Of a stretch of 34,599 nt of DNA, positions 8,447-17,965 are shown piece by piece. The translations under genes and the position numbers were made by a program. The notes beneath the pieces are model-generated. The model was not told the DNA's origin. It saw nothing but the letters and a program-made list of their open reading frames with translations, and ran no database searches. The DNA is from an uncultured Saprospiraceae bacterium (GTDB taxonomy: Bacteria > Bacteroidota > Bacteroidia > Chitinophagales > Saprospiraceae), in contig CALLFA010000248.1 of NCBI GenBank assembly GCA_937997635.1, forward strand, positions 1 through 34,599, written 5' to 3'. The stretch's first letter is position 1; each line of letters begins with the position of its first letter.

Positions 8447-9331
8447 TCAAACATTATACAATGGAGAACTCAAATACCGATCTCCCCTATCGCAAACGAT
8501 AAACACGATAACACCAGATTCCAACTCCTGGCTCAGTTTGATCGCTGCAGTACAAGAGCCACCACTGCTCATTCCAGCCAATATGCCTTCTTCTTTTGCC
8601 AGACGTCTTGCCATATCGGTTGCTTCTGTTTGGCTGACATCGATGATTTTATCTACTCGACTTGCGTCATAGATTTTAGGTAGGTACTCTTTGGGCCATC
8701 TGCGGATGCCTGGGATACGAGAACCGTCTTGAGGTTGCGCACCTATGATCTGGATATTGGAATCTTGTTCTTTTAGATATCTGGAGACACCCATGATGGT
8801 GCCAGTGGTACCCATCGCTGAGACAAAGTGGGTGACTTCACCATTGGTATCTCTATAGACTTCTGGGCCTGTCGTGCGGTAGTGCATTGACGGATTGTCT
8901 TGGTTACCAAATTGGTTAAGCATATGGTATTCATCTGTAGATGCCATCTCAAGTGCTACTTCTCTAGAATGGATGATTGTTTTTTCTCCGGGTGTGAGTT
9001 TGACGTTAGCGCCGTATGCTTTCATTGTTAACACCCGCTCTTTAGTCGCTGTATCTGGCATGACTAGAGTAATGTTGAGTCCCATTAATTGAGCTATCAT
9101 TGCCAAGGCTATTCCTGTATTTCCGCTTGTAGCTTCTACTAAGTGATCTCCTTTTTTGATGTCCCCTCTTTCCAAAGCACCGCTGATCATCCCATAAGCC
9201 GCTCGGTCTTTGACTGAACCACCAGGATTATTCCCTTCAAGTTTTCCATAGATGGTCACATTTGGATTTGAAGGAATTCTACTCAATTTTACCAAAGGGG
9301 TATTCCCTATCAATTTTGTTATACTACTCAT
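8447..9331 (-). CDS. cysM: Cysteine synthase B (O-acetylserine sulfhydrylase)
   Basis: A 294-residue fold-type II PLP enzyme that makes L-cysteine from O-acetylserine and sulfide (CysM enzymes can also use thiosulfate). Motifs are GNTPLVKLSRI at the N terminus, NPGGSVKDRAAYGMI with PLP-lysine Lys41, the substrate loop EATSGNTGIALA, the phosphate-binding region VSAMGTTGTIMG, GMSSGGSCTAA, and CDRGDRYLSSPLYN at the C terminus. Length and the compact C terminus fit CysM rather than CysK, though the assignment between them is by resemblance only. It starts 8 bp after the serine acetyltransferase gene, so the two steps of cysteine synthesis form an operon. Confidence 0.93.
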   Translation of the reverse strand: MSSITKLIGNTPLVKLSRIPSNPNVTIYGKLEGNNPGGSVKDRAAYGMISGALERGDIKKGDHLVEATSGNTGIALAMIAQLMGLNITLVMPDTATKERVLTMKAYGANVKLTPGEKTIIHSREVALEMASTDEYHMLNQFGNQDNPSMHYRTTGPEVYRDTNGEVTHFVSAMGTTGTIMGVSRYLKEQDSNIQIIGAQPQDGSRIPGIRRWPKEYLPKIYDASRVDKIIDVSQTEATDMARRLAKEEGILAGMSSGGSCTAAIKLSQELESGVIVFIVCDRGDRYLSSPLYNV

Positions 9332-9339
9332 ACATCTTT

Positions 9340-10179
9340 TTATTTAGCAAATCCCTTAAATATAAAGGTGTCTGTCGTTTCATTTCCTTCCATACTCATT
9401 TTGGCTTGGTAGTATATTTTTGACCCTTCTGGAACAGATCTGGTCAACCATACATTCCCACCTATAATACTATCCTTACCAATGATTGTTTCTCCACCAA
9501 GAATCGTAGCACCTGAGTAAACGACACAATTGTTTTGGATTGTTGGATGTCTTTTGTTGTTGGCATCCTTTTTACGCACACTCAATGCTCCAAGTGTCAC
9601 ACCTTGATATAATTTTACATTATTACCTATTGCTGCGGTCTCCCCTATCACTATGCCTGTGCCGTGATCTATACAAAATGACTTTCCAATGATGGCGCCT
9701 GGATGAATATCTATGCCTGTTTTACTGTGTGCATACTCTGTAATTATTCTCGGAATGTCTCTTACTCCCATTAAATGTAATTCATGTGCAATCCGATAGG
9801 CAGCCATTGCAAAAAATCCTGGATAACTGCGCACGACTTCTTTTTTACTGCTTGCTGCTGGATCACCTTCATAGATAGCTTCTATATCCAAGTGCAACAA
9901 ACTGTGTACGATAGGCAATCGTTCAAAAAAGCCATCTGCTATTTGATGGACGCCAGATTTATCTTCAATATCATTTTTCAACAGAAGATCAACGAGAGCC
10001 ATTTTATTTTGCTGGTATGCGACAACAACTTGAGCTCTAGTATATAACGTATCATTCGTATAGTCACAAAACAGTAAACCCAATAAGTCTTTAAAAAACT
10101 CAGCTACCTCTGCTGGGGATGGGCAGCCAGTCTTGGATTTGTGCTCATTCAATAGCTTATCTATAAAATCATCATTCAT
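9340..10179 (-). CDS. cysE: Serine O-acetyltransferase (EpsC/CysE type)
   Basis: About 279 residues; makes O-acetylserine from serine and acetyl-CoA, the substrate of the adjacent cysM. A helical N-terminal domain (about 1-140) precedes a left-handed beta-helix of hexapeptide repeats with IHPGAIIGKSFCIDHGTG, IGETAAIGNNVKLYQGVTLGA and ILGGETIIGKDSIIGGNVWL. The His/Asp residues of the active site are present. The start at 10179 (MNDDFIDKLL) resembles family N termini; an in-frame ATG at 10209 would add ten residues. A minus-strand TATTTTTG box at 10184-10191 lies only 4 nt from the chosen ATG, so if real it would give an almost leaderless mRNA; it may be chance in AT-rich DNA. The E. coli-type C-terminal tail is replaced by SKIYYQAKMSMEGNETTDTF. 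Confidence 0.92.
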   Translation of the reverse strand: MNDDFIDKLLNEHKSKTGCPSPAEVAEFFKDLLGLLFCDYTNDTLYTRAQVVVAYQQNKMALVDLLLKNDIEDKSGVHQIADGFFERLPIVHSLLHLDIEAIYEGDPAASSKKEVVRSYPGFFAMAAYRIAHELHLMGVRDIPRIITEYAHSKTGIDIHPGAIIGKSFCIDHGTGIVIGETAAIGNNVKLYQGVTLGALSVRKKDANNKRHPTIQNNCVVYSGATILGGETIIGKDSIIGGNVWLTRSVPEGSKIYYQAKMSMEGNETTDTFIFKGFAK

Positions 10180-10209
10180 ATCACAAAAATAATCTTTAAA
10201 TGCACACAT

Positions 10210-10554
10210 AACTACAAAAACGTCATACTGATGTAGTGCATTTTAATACATTAAAAATAATAAGTTATGTTTTTGTAGGATACCTGAGCGAATTATGTAG
10301 TTGTGTATAGGCTCAAATCAGTCTTATCTTTGTTATATCAATTGGTCAATACATCAATTGATTCTAAAAACACCCAGATGACTCTACTATTTTGTAAGTC
10401 ATTACAAACCCTAAGAACGGTTTTGTTTCACTTTCCTTAAACTAGAATTTTTCACAATATTCAGCATCGACAAATACAAATTCGAATGTTGTGATCAATG
10501 ACAAATGACCACGCGTCATAGTTAAACCTTATTTAAAACCTTAATAATTTCATT
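10210..10554. other. Divergent intergenic region between cysE and the T9SS exoprotein
   Basis: About 345 bp without a gene, containing a candidate plus-strand promoter (listed separately) that would leave a ~215-nt leader. I see no riboswitch, attenuator or obvious terminator in that leader. Short repeated words such as CAATTGGTCAATACATCAATTG (around 10340-10362) are palindromic but have no T-tract. Confidence 0.5.
10301..10332 (+). promoter_or_regulatory. Candidate Bacteroidota promoter upstream of the T9SS exoprotein
   Basis: TTG at 10301-10303 and a perfect TAnnTTTG box (TATCTTTG, 10325-10332) are separated by 21 bp, within the range known for the sigma-ABfr promoter type. It would start a transcript near 10338, leaving a long leader before the 10555 ATG. 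Not verified. Confidence 0.45.
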
Positions 10555-13500
10555 ATGAAATCACGTAATTTACAATTCGTGATAGGGACTATCTTTTCCC
10601 TATTGATAACGACCGTACATCTTTCTGCACAGTGCAATAGCAATCCTTTTGGACTTTCGCAATACACTGTAATATCCAGTCAACAAAACGTCACAGTTAC
10701 TGACGAACTTTCAGGCTTGACATATAATGATGTCACAGATGAATTCGTCAGTATTTCTGATGGTGGCAGAATAGCAGAAAGAAATCCACAGGGAGTTTGG
10801 ACTTCTTTTGGTGTTTCTAATTATGGAAGCCCTCATTGCGACGACTCAAGATTCAGTGATATAGAAGCAATTACCTACATACGATCAAATGGTAATTCTC
10901 ATCAGTATGCTATTGCTGATGAAAGAGATAGAGCTCTTGTTTTCGTAGACATCACGTCTTCGCAAACAAGCCTTAGTCATCCATCTACATATTTAAAATT
11001 TAATGGTCTTCCATGTGGAAGTAATAATGGCATAGAAGGTGCAGCCTATGACCAAGCTTCTGGCAGAATGTACTTTAGCACTGAGCAATTAGATCAAAAA
11101 ATATACAGCTTCATCGTACCAACAAATGTGAATGGCCAAACTATAAATGTAACAGAGGTTGTTGACCTTCAAAATGTCAATGGTTTAAACACAGTTTCGA
11201 CACATGCGTTGGATATTCTTCCTAATGGAAATATAGTTGCAATATTAACAAAACCTGGAGCAGGAAATGATAGCGGTTTGTTTCCACGAATGTTGGTTGA
11301 AATTACTCCTTGCGGTGATGTCATAGATCAATTTGATCTGGAAACGACAATTTCCAATACGGCAGAGATTGAAGGTATTGCAATGAAAGGTAATGACATT
11401 TATTTGATTGGTGAATTGGGCGTATTCTATCAATTATCAAGACCAGTTCCACCTTCTATTCAAGTGACTTCGCCAGCAGCATCGTCTTCACAAGAAGGAG
11501 GATCAATGACAAGTGTCAGATGGGCAAGTACAAATGTGGCTGGAAATGTTGAAATACAATTATTCCTAAATGGCAATTTTGTTTCAACATTAGCCAACAG
11601 CACTTCAAATGACGGCAATCAATCAATTACGCTGCCATCTATAGCGATGACGACATCTGGGTATTCAATCAGGGTAGTCAGTAAGAATGATACCTCCGTT
11701 TTTGGAGAAAGTGGTTCTTTCACTATTAGTGCAGCTGGAATGATCACTGTTACAGCGCCTTCTTCAGGATCAATATTAACCGTTGGATCCGCTACGGCTG
11801 TCACGTGGCTAGCACTCAATATCACAGGAAATATAAATCTAGAATTATACAAAGGCTCTTCATTAGTAAGCACATTGGCTTCTAACATCAATAATGATGG
11901 TGTACAGTCTGTGGTTGTACCGGCTGCTGCTGATGGAAATGACTATCGCATCAGAGCAGTTAGTGCAAATAATGGGAGTGTCAATGACTTTAGCGATTTC
12001 TTCACGATTAGCAACCCAGGAATAACCGTAGTTAATCCAAGTTCAGGGGCTTCTTACTCATCTGGAGAAAGTGTAGACGTGCAATGGAGCAGTATCGCCA
12101 TATCTGGTAGTGTGAAAATAGAATTATTCAAAGGCAGTTCTCTTGTTACTTCGCTAGAGGCCTCTACCGTTGACGATGGTACCCAACAAGTAACATTACC
12201 AACAGTTGCATCAACTTCAAATGATTACACCATCAAAGTAACCAGCTTAGTTGATCCTTCTATCAGTGATTCAAGTGGTGCATTTGTGATAACTTCACAA
12301 CAGGTATTCCAAATAACAAATCCTACGGGCGGTGAAACTATTAGCAGTCAAGGCTTTTTAAATGTTCAATGGAACAGTACTTATGGAGGAACAGTAAGTA
12401 TCGAATTACACAAAGCCAATGCATTTGTAAGTGTCCTTACGTCTAGTACAAATGACGATGGTTCTCATCTCGTCCAATTACCAACTGTTCAATCTTCTTC
12501 ATCCGATTATTCAATCAAATTAATAAACAGAAATGATAATTCTATTTTTGACTTCAGTAATCCTTTTACAATTACGCAAGCTGAAACGATCAATGTAATT
12601 ACACCTGCAATTAACGATACATATTTTACAGGGAATCCAATTTCGGTAACATGGAACTCTACTGTAGGCGGAAATGTAAAAATTGAATTATATGAAAACG
12701 GATCACTATTAAATACGTTTGCCACTTCAACACCAAATGATAATTCCCAAATATATACTATTCCTGCTGACTTAGCTGGAGGAAATTCATGTCAAATCAA
12801 AATATCAAGTTTAACAAATCCTAATGTTATCGGATCAAGTGATCAATTCCAAATTATTAATCCAGTTGCGCAATCCCCTGATATCGATTTAGTAATTCAA
12901 TCAGCAGGTGCTGGAGTCCAATCCAACAATACATACACAGTAAATGGTATTACGGTTATGAATCAAGGGAATACAGCGATTTCTGGTACATACACGCTTG
13001 GAGCATACTTATCGACTGATCCAAACATTACATTCTCAGATTTCAGAATTGGTACAGTTGATACATATACTGCTACTGGAGCAGGCCAATCGGAAACTAG
13101 CTCTTTCAATTTTGATACAAATACATTAAACATTACAGAAGGTAATTATTACGTGGGATTTATTATTGATGAATTTGATGATGTATCAGAAAGTGATGAA
13201 ATGAACAACACTGCTTATAACTCAACATTGGTGCAAGTAAGAGATCAGGTAATTTTACCAGGGAATGGTATTTGCCATGAGATTGAGAGTGGAGAGTTGG
13301 CAGAAAGTTTTGAAACAGATTTGGGTTTTTGGGCTCAAAATTCTGATGACGATATAGATTGGACAAGAACCAACACAAGGACGCCCTCGTCTGCTACAGG
13401 ACCAGGAGGGGCAATTGATGGTAACTATTTCTTATACACAGAAGCTTCTAATGCGAATAGAAATAAATCCGCAGTGTTAACCAGTGGCTGCCTTGATCTA

Positions 13501-14790
13501 ACAAACACAACAAGTCCAAGAATGAGATTTAATTATCACATGTTTGGATCAACGATGGGTACACTTCAGGTGAATGTCATAAACGAATCTGGTAGATCAG
13601 CTGTTTCGTTTATCAAGACTGGAAATCAAGGGGATGTGTGGAATGCAGCAGTAATCAGTCTTTCATCTTTTATTGGACAAAGTATTTTCATAGAAATTGA
13701 GGCTACTACTGGATCTTCATTTAGAAGCGATATTGCGATAGACAATATCACAATTTCCGACACTCAAGGTTGTACACTAGTCGGTACTCCTTGCGACGAT
13801 GGTGATGGATGTACTGTTGGTGAAACGTATGATATAGATTGCAATTGCCAAGGCGGAGTTTATACAGATTTGGACCAAGATGGGCGATGCATTGGTGAGG
13901 ATATAGATGATACTGATCCTTGTCTTCCATTCGCTGGTGCAGCATGCCGTAATTGTAGTACAACAATCTCAGATGGTTTAAGCGATAGCTTTGAAGGAAG
14001 TCTGAATAACTGGACACAATCATCTTCTGATGATAATCAATGGCTAAATAAGTCAGGTTCGACTCCATCATCAAGAACAGGTCCAGCTGGAGCATCTGAT
14101 GGCAATACGTATATGTATGTAGAAGCGTCGCATGGTGGTTTCCCATTCAAGGTAGCGACGATGAATAGTGTATGCTTGGATTTAAGCACATTATCTACAC
14201 CTATGATTTCATTCGATTACAGCATGTATGGTTCAGCTATGGGAACATTAGAAATATCTGTTGTCGACATGTCTGATGGCTCAAGTACCGAAATATTTAG
14301 TCAAAGTGGTAACCAGGGATCTGATTGGATATCCGTACAAAGAGACTTAAGTGCATTTGCTAACAAAACTGTACAGATCAAAATACAAGGGATTACTGGA
14401 TTTGGATTTAGAAGTGATATAGCTATTGACAATATAGAAATTTCAAATACGGCTGGAAACTTAATAGCAGATGCAGCCGAATCTAGAAATTTTGTCGAGC
14501 AAGCAAGTGCAAATATTGAAGAGTTTGACTTAGAAAATGAAATGCTTGTGTATCCTGTGCCAGCAGCAGATTTCCTCACAGTAGCTTATCAAACGGCTAT
14601 CGAAATCGAGCAAGCTACACTATCATTGGTTAATGCAAATGGCCAAGTAATAATAACAGAGACCTTACAATTGCGTAATGGGATGGTAGAAAAGAAAGTA
14701 GATGTATCTGGTTTACCAACTGGTACATATTATGCTACCATTCATTCAACTTCTAACAAGGTAAGCAAGAAGCTTCTCATTATTCACTAG
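10555..14790 (+). CDS. Large modular T9SS-secreted surface protein (SdiA-regulated/YjiK-like, five-fold repeat, CARDB, 2x MAM)
   Basis: A 1411-residue exported protein. The signal peptide covers residues 1-26 (ending SAQ). Residues ~30-300 form a propeller-like domain resembling SdiA-regulated/YjiK proteins (LSGLTYNDVTDEFVSISDGG, IEGAAYD, EIEGIAM). Five repeats of about 94 residues begin near 302, 397, 490, 585 and 679, each running I-x-V-x-P ... V-x-W ... N-x-x-I-E-L-Y-K-G-S-x-V-S-T ... D-D-G-x-Q ... LP ... Y-x-I-R/K; they resemble Kre9/KNH-like adhesion domains. A CARDB domain follows (~776-895), then two MAM-like domains (~910-1068 and ~1140-1300) separated by a Cys-rich linker with GTPCDDGDGCTVGETYD. 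A T9SS sorting domain ends it (~1330-1411: VYPVPAADF ... SGLPTGTYYATI ... KKLLIIH). Probably a surface adhesin or sugar/phosphoester-binding protein; ligand unknown. Confidence 0.9.
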   Translation: MKSRNLQFVIGTIFSLLITTVHLSAQCNSNPFGLSQYTVISSQQNVTVTDELSGLTYNDVTDEFVSISDGGRIAERNPQGVWTSFGVSNYGSPHCDDSRFSDIEAITYIRSNGNSHQYAIADERDRALVFVDITSSQTSLSHPSTYLKFNGLPCGSNNGIEGAAYDQASGRMYFSTEQLDQKIYSFIVPTNVNGQTINVTEVVDLQNVNGLNTVSTHALDILPNGNIVAILTKPGAGNDSGLFPRMLVEITPCGDVIDQFDLETTISNTAEIEGIAMKGNDIYLIGELGVFYQLSRPVPPSIQVTSPAASSSQEGGSMTSVRWASTNVAGNVEIQLFLNGNFVSTLANSTSNDGNQSITLPSIAMTTSGYSIRVVSKNDTSVFGESGSFTISAAGMITVTAPSSGSILTVGSATAVTWLALNITGNINLELYKGSSLVSTLASNINNDGVQSVVVPAAADGNDYRIRAVSANNGSVNDFSDFFTISNPGITVVNPSSGASYSSGESVDVQWSSIAISGSVKIELFKGSSLVTSLEASTVDDGTQQVTLPTVASTSNDYTIKVTSLVDPSISDSSGAFVITSQQVFQITNPTGGETISSQGFLNVQWNSTYGGTVSIELHKANAFVSVLTSSTNDDGSHLVQLPTVQSSSSDYSIKLINRNDNSIFDFSNPFTITQAETINVITPAINDTYFTGNPISVTWNSTVGGNVKIELYENGSLLNTFATSTPNDNSQIYTIPADLAGGNSCQIKISSLTNPNVIGSSDQFQIINPVAQSPDIDLVIQSAGAGVQSNNTYTVNGITVMNQGNTAISGTYTLGAYLSTDPNITFSDFRIGTVDTYTATGAGQSETSSFNFDTNTLNITEGNYYVGFIIDEFDDVSESDEMNNTAYNSTLVQVRDQVILPGNGICHEIESGELAESFETDLGFWAQNSDDDIDWTRTNTRTPSSATGPGGAIDGNYFLYTEASNANRNKSAVLTSGCLDLTNTTSPRMRFNYHMFGSTMGTLQVNVINESGRSAVSFIKTGNQGDVWNAAVISLSSFIGQSIFIEIEATTGSSFRSDIAIDNITISDTQGCTLVGTPCDDGDGCTVGETYDIDCNCQGGVYTDLDQDGRCIGEDIDDTDPCLPFAGAACRNCSTTISDGLSDSFEGSLNNWTQSSSDDNQWLNKSGSTPSSRTGPAGASDGNTYMYVEASHGGFPFKVATMNSVCLDLSTLSTPMISFDYSMYGSAMGTLEISVVDMSDGSSTEIFSQSGNQGSDWISVQRDLSAFANKTVQIKIQGITGFGFRSDIAIDNIEISNTAGNLIADAAESRNFVEQASANIEEFDLENEMLVYPVPAADFLTVAYQTAIEIEQATLSLVNANGQVIITETLQLRNGMVEKKVDVSGLPTGTYYATIHSTSNKVSKKLLIIH

Positions 14791-14820
14791 GTGTTTATTT
14801 AACTAAAATTATTAAGGTTG

Positions 14821-14852
14821 ACCAGAGTCTTTGTCGAGGCTCTGGTTTTTTT
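14821..14852 (+). terminator. Intrinsic terminator of the T9SS exoprotein
   Basis: ACCAGAG (14821-14827) pairs with CTCTGGT (14840-14846) and the T-run continues to 14852. It lies about 30 bp after the stop codon in the correct orientation. Confidence 0.88.
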
Positions 14853-15236
14853 ATATCTGCATTTTGCATATAATAAAAAGTAGAGTTGATCTTAAAATTC
14901 AATAGACCATTCTACTCCACCAGCCAATCTTATTAAGCTTGGGAGTTGAGAGCTTTTTCTTAAAATGGCATTATGAATCCATTGGCTGCAGGTCATAAAT
15001 TTCAAACGAATCATGTCTTGTCTGAGTCACATACCATTCTAATGAAGCATCGCCAAAATCTGTTTCTCGACCCGATCCTCTCCCCCACAACCATAGTCAA
15101 GATCTCATAAACTATTGAACCCCAAAACCAAGGTTGTGCTCATTATAATAAGGAAAAACAATGACAATAAGTCAATTCAAAAACTAAGCTTTCTTTATCC
15201 AAGAGAATATTTAACTAAAAACAACTACTTTGCACC
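14853..15236. other. Intergenic region with two overlapping minus-strand short open frames
   Basis: Nearly 400 bp with no full gene. On the minus strand, one frame is open for 41 codons from 15096 to its stop at 14971 and reads GRGSGRETDFGDASLEWYV followed by TQTRHDSFEIYDLQPMDS, but has no ATG. A second frame has ATG at 15014 and stops at 14892 (40 residues, with SSQLPSLIRLAGGVEWSIEF at its end). The two overlap out of phase, so they could be the frameshifted 3' remnant of a lost gene, or chance. I recognise neither. The stretch just before the helicase ATG includes ACTACTTTG (15224-15232), only one base short of a TAnnTTTG box, but too close to the start codon to serve it conventionally. Confidence 0.25.
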
Positions 15237-16472
15237 ATGACTTTTGAAGAATTAGGCTTAGAAGCAGGGATTTTAGAAGCTTTGTATTACATGAACTTTG
15301 AAAAAGCCACTGCCATTCAGGAACAAGCAATCCCATTGATTATGGAAGGTAAGGACCTACTGGCTTGTGCCCAAACTGGTACAGGAAAAACAGGAGCCTT
15401 TTTGCTTCCTATCTTGCATCAGTTGGTAACCAAGAAAGCAAATAAAACGGAAGTTCTCATTGTGGTTCCTACAAGAGAGCTTGCTTTACAAATAGACCAA
15501 GAGCTTGAAGGTTTTTCTTATTATACGAATATGAGTTCCATCTCCATTTACGGAGGAGGTTCTGGTGAAGATTGGGAAAGGCAAAAGCGAGCCTTAAAAA
15601 GTGGTACTCAAATCATCGTTGCTACTCCTGGCAAACTCCTCACGTACATCAACATGAAGTACATCGATCTTGAAAGTATCAAATACCTTATACTTGATGA
15701 GGCTGATCGTATGCTTGACATTGGATTTCAAGATGACATTGTCAATATTGTAAAGGCATTGGTTAATCGTGAACAGACACTATTGTTTAGTGCGACAATG
15801 CCTCCAAAGATCAAAACACTCGCCAAAACTATTTTAAAAGATCCTGAAGAAATCATCATTTCTCTTTCCAAACCTGCAGCTGGTGTTTTGCAAGCTGCCT
15901 ATTTGGCACACGAACGACAGAAAATAGATTTACTTCTCCATTTGATAAAAGATAAGCCAAACTATAAAAGCATTTTAGTCTTTAGTTCGACAAAGAAAAA
16001 GATATCAGAAATCACCCAAGCACTAAAGCGTAAAAATGAAAACGCAGATGCTATTTCCTCAAACCTCGACCAGTCAGATAGAGAAAAAGTTTTACTGTCG
16101 TTTAGAGCTAAGCGTACCAGAATACTTGTAGCCACTGATGTCATTAGTCGAGGTATTGATATTAAAGACATCAATCTTGTGATAAACTTTGATGTCCCAG
16201 GAGATGCTGAAGATTATGTGCACAGAATTGGTCGTACTGCAAGAGCTGACACGACTGGCGTTGCCATTACATTCATCAATGAAGATGACATGTATAAATT
16301 CCATAAAATAGAAAAGCTGATTGAAAAAGAGGTCAAGAAACTAGAGCTTCCAGAATTTCTGGGCAAAGGACCAGAATGGAGTTTAAAAAGAAATCATCAC
16401 GGCGGTAATAAGAACCGCAATTTTAAAAGATCGGGGAAACCAAAAAGGAAATTTTACAAAAAAAAGAAATAG
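15237..16472 (+). CDS. DEAD-box RNA helicase (RhlE-like)
   Basis: A 411-residue ATP-dependent RNA helicase, cytoplasmic, likely in ribosome assembly or mRNA turnover. The motifs appear in order: the F...GI/Q motif (NFEKATAIQEQAIP, about 18-32), motif I AQTGTGKT (45-52), Ia PTRELALQ, Ib ATPGKL, II DEAD (154-157), III SAT, IV ILVFSSTKKK, V VATDVISRGIDI and VI HRIGRTARA. Both RecA domains are complete. A basic tail of about 45 residues (HHGGNKNRNFKRSGKPKRKF) should bind RNA non-specifically, as in other DEAD-box proteins. The start MTFEELGLEAGILEAL is typical of the family. There is 153 bp to the next gene with its own promoter-like box, so it is probably monocistronic. RhlE versus other DEAD subfamilies is a guess. 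Confidence 0.94.
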   Translation: MTFEELGLEAGILEALYYMNFEKATAIQEQAIPLIMEGKDLLACAQTGTGKTGAFLLPILHQLVTKKANKTEVLIVVPTRELALQIDQELEGFSYYTNMSSISIYGGGSGEDWERQKRALKSGTQIIVATPGKLLTYINMKYIDLESIKYLILDEADRMLDIGFQDDIVNIVKALVNREQTLLFSATMPPKIKTLAKTILKDPEEIIISLSKPAAGVLQAAYLAHERQKIDLLLHLIKDKPNYKSILVFSSTKKKISEITQALKRKNENADAISSNLDQSDREKVLLSFRAKRTRILVATDVISRGIDIKDINLVINFDVPGDAEDYVHRIGRTARADTTGVAITFINEDDMYKFHKIEKLIEKEVKKLELPEFLGKGPEWSLKRNHHGGNKNRNFKRSGKPKRKFYKKKK

Positions 16473-16600
16473 AAAAGTCAGCTCATTTGGCCCGAGTTTT
16501 TGCGCAATTGTTCTAAATGTACGTGGTTCGACTAAAGGTCTTTTTCAAAATTAATTGATACTGCGCAACTTAAGATTAACATTTATATTGGTAATGGTAA

Positions 16601-16608
16601 TATCTTTG
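16601..16608 (+). promoter_or_regulatory. Candidate -7 box of the ribB-like gene
   Basis: A perfect TAnnTTTG element (TATCTTTG) lies 17 nt before the ATG at 16626, which would give a very short leader. No TTG is found 19-21 bp upstream, so the -33 element is weak or absent. The short leader leaves no room for an FMN riboswitch. Confidence 0.5.
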
Positions 16609-16625
16609 TACTATATATAGTCGAT

Positions 16626-17783
16626 ATGTTAAATACACAAGAGACATTGATAGACCTTAAGCTTGATTCTATAGAAGATGCTATCAATGATATACGTGCA
16701 GGTAAAATCATTATTGTCGTAGATGATGAGGACAGAGAAAATGAGGGCGACTTTATTTGTGCAGCTGAACTCATCACTCCTGACCACATAAACTTCATGG
16801 CAAAACATGGGAGAGGACTTATCTGTACTCCCATCACCGAAAAACGAGCTCAAGAGCTGGAATTGAATATGATGGTCAACACCAATACAGCTCTTCATGA
16901 AACTGCCTTCACCGTGTCGATCGATTATAAAAAAGAAGGTTGCACAACTGGTATTTCTACTTATGATCGTGCCACCGGTATCAAGGCACTGACCAACGAA
17001 AATTCTATTGCAACAGATTATGCCAGACCAGGGCATATATTTCCACTAATTGCTAAAGATGGTGGCGTGCTTAGACGAACTGGACACACTGAAGCTACTA
17101 TTGATCTTGCTGTTTTGGCAGGTCTTAAACCTGCAGGTGTTTTAGTAGAAATCTTGAATGAAGATGGCACAATGGCTAGATTGCCACAATTAATAGATAT
17201 AGCAAAGCGCTTTGATCTCAAGATCATCAGCATCAAAGATTTGGTGAATTATCGCATGAGCAAAGAACGATTGATCACCCAAGATGTCACTGTTTCCTTT
17301 GATACAAAATATGGCAAATTTGATGTCATTGGCTTTGTCGAAAAAAACACAAACACCACTCACTTAGTCATTAAGAAAGGAGAATGGACAGAAGACGAAC
17401 CAGTCTTAGTCCGCGTACACTCTTCTTTTAATACAGGTGATATACTTGGTGCTTTACTTCTTGGGCATGGTGAGCAATTGCAAAAAATCCTAAAGAAGAT
17501 AGCAGATACTGGCGAAGGAATTCTGTTGTATCTCAGACAAGACGAAACAGAAAACTCTTTGCTAGAAACACTTCGCTTATTAAAAACACAGCAAGATGAT
17601 GGTGTCAAGTTAAATCCCTATCCTCACATTACATCTAGCGACGTCCAACGAAATTTTGGCATCGGTGCCCAAATTCTAAATGAGCTTGGTGTTCGAAAAA
17701 TCAAACTACTCACCAATAACCCTAAGCGCAGAGTTGCACTAGATGGTTATGGCTTGGAGATAGTGGAGAATATTCCGTATTAG
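16626..17783 (+). CDS. ribB: 3,4-dihydroxy-2-butanone-4-phosphate synthase with degenerate GTP cyclohydrolase II domain
   Basis: A 385-residue RibBA-architecture protein. The RibB domain (about 1-210) makes 3,4-dihydroxy-2-butanone 4-phosphate from ribulose 5-phosphate for riboflavin. It keeps [10 protein letters not shown] (33-42), [27 protein letters not shown] and RRTGHTEA (His154), so it should be active. The C-terminal RibA-like domain (about 215-385) has the fold landmarks [14 protein letters not shown] and KLLTNNPKR, but the zinc cysteines are gone: the canonical HSECLTGD is HSSFNTGD (265-272), the LRCDCG segment is LLGHGE, and RQEGRGIGL is [12 protein letters not shown] cyclohydrolase II activity is therefore unlikely, and a separate RibA would be needed elsewhere. 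RibB proteins with inactive RibA-like tails (RibBX type) are known in Proteobacteria. Confidence 0.93.
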   Translation: MLNTQETLIDLKLDSIEDAINDIRAGKIIIVVDDEDRENEGDFICAAELITPDHINFMAKHGRGLICTPITEKRAQELELNMMVNTNTALHETAFTVSIDYKKEGCTTGISTYDRATGIKALTNENSIATDYARPGHIFPLIAKDGGVLRRTGHTEATIDLAVLAGLKPAGVLVEILNEDGTMARLPQLIDIAKRFDLKIISIKDLVNYRMSKERLITQDVTVSFDTKYGKFDVIGFVEKNTNTTHLVIKKGEWTEDEPVLVRVHSSFNTGDILGALLLGHGEQLQKILKKIADTGEGILLYLRQDETENSLLETLRLLKTQQDDGVKLNPYPHITSSDVQRNFGIGAQILNELGVRKIKLLTNNPKRRVALDGYGLEIVENIPY

Positions 17784-17965
17784 AAATAAAGGCTTGAAAC
17801 AATTGGTTGGCGAAACAAACAAACGAGAAGCTTTGATTAGTAATTTAATGCACTCAAGAAGCTATTCAAATTTGTTAATTTGGGTAAACAAAAAATTCGA
17901 GTCTGTTTTGAATACTGAGACAAGGACAATGTTTTCTCGCCTTATTCCAACAAGTCAGACAAGGT
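17784..17965. other. Gap between the ribB-like gene and the DinB-like gene
   Basis: About 180 bp between convergent genes with no hairpin terminator that I can see. A TTG-started plus-strand frame (17794-18039) begins 11 bp after the ribB-like stop but runs antisense through the 3' end of the DinB-like gene and resembles nothing. Confidence 0.4.

Noticed and set aside
16509..16625. FMN riboswitch ahead of the ribB-like gene
   Set aside because: The candidate promoter leaves a leader of about 15 nt, and no RFN-like conserved elements are visible.
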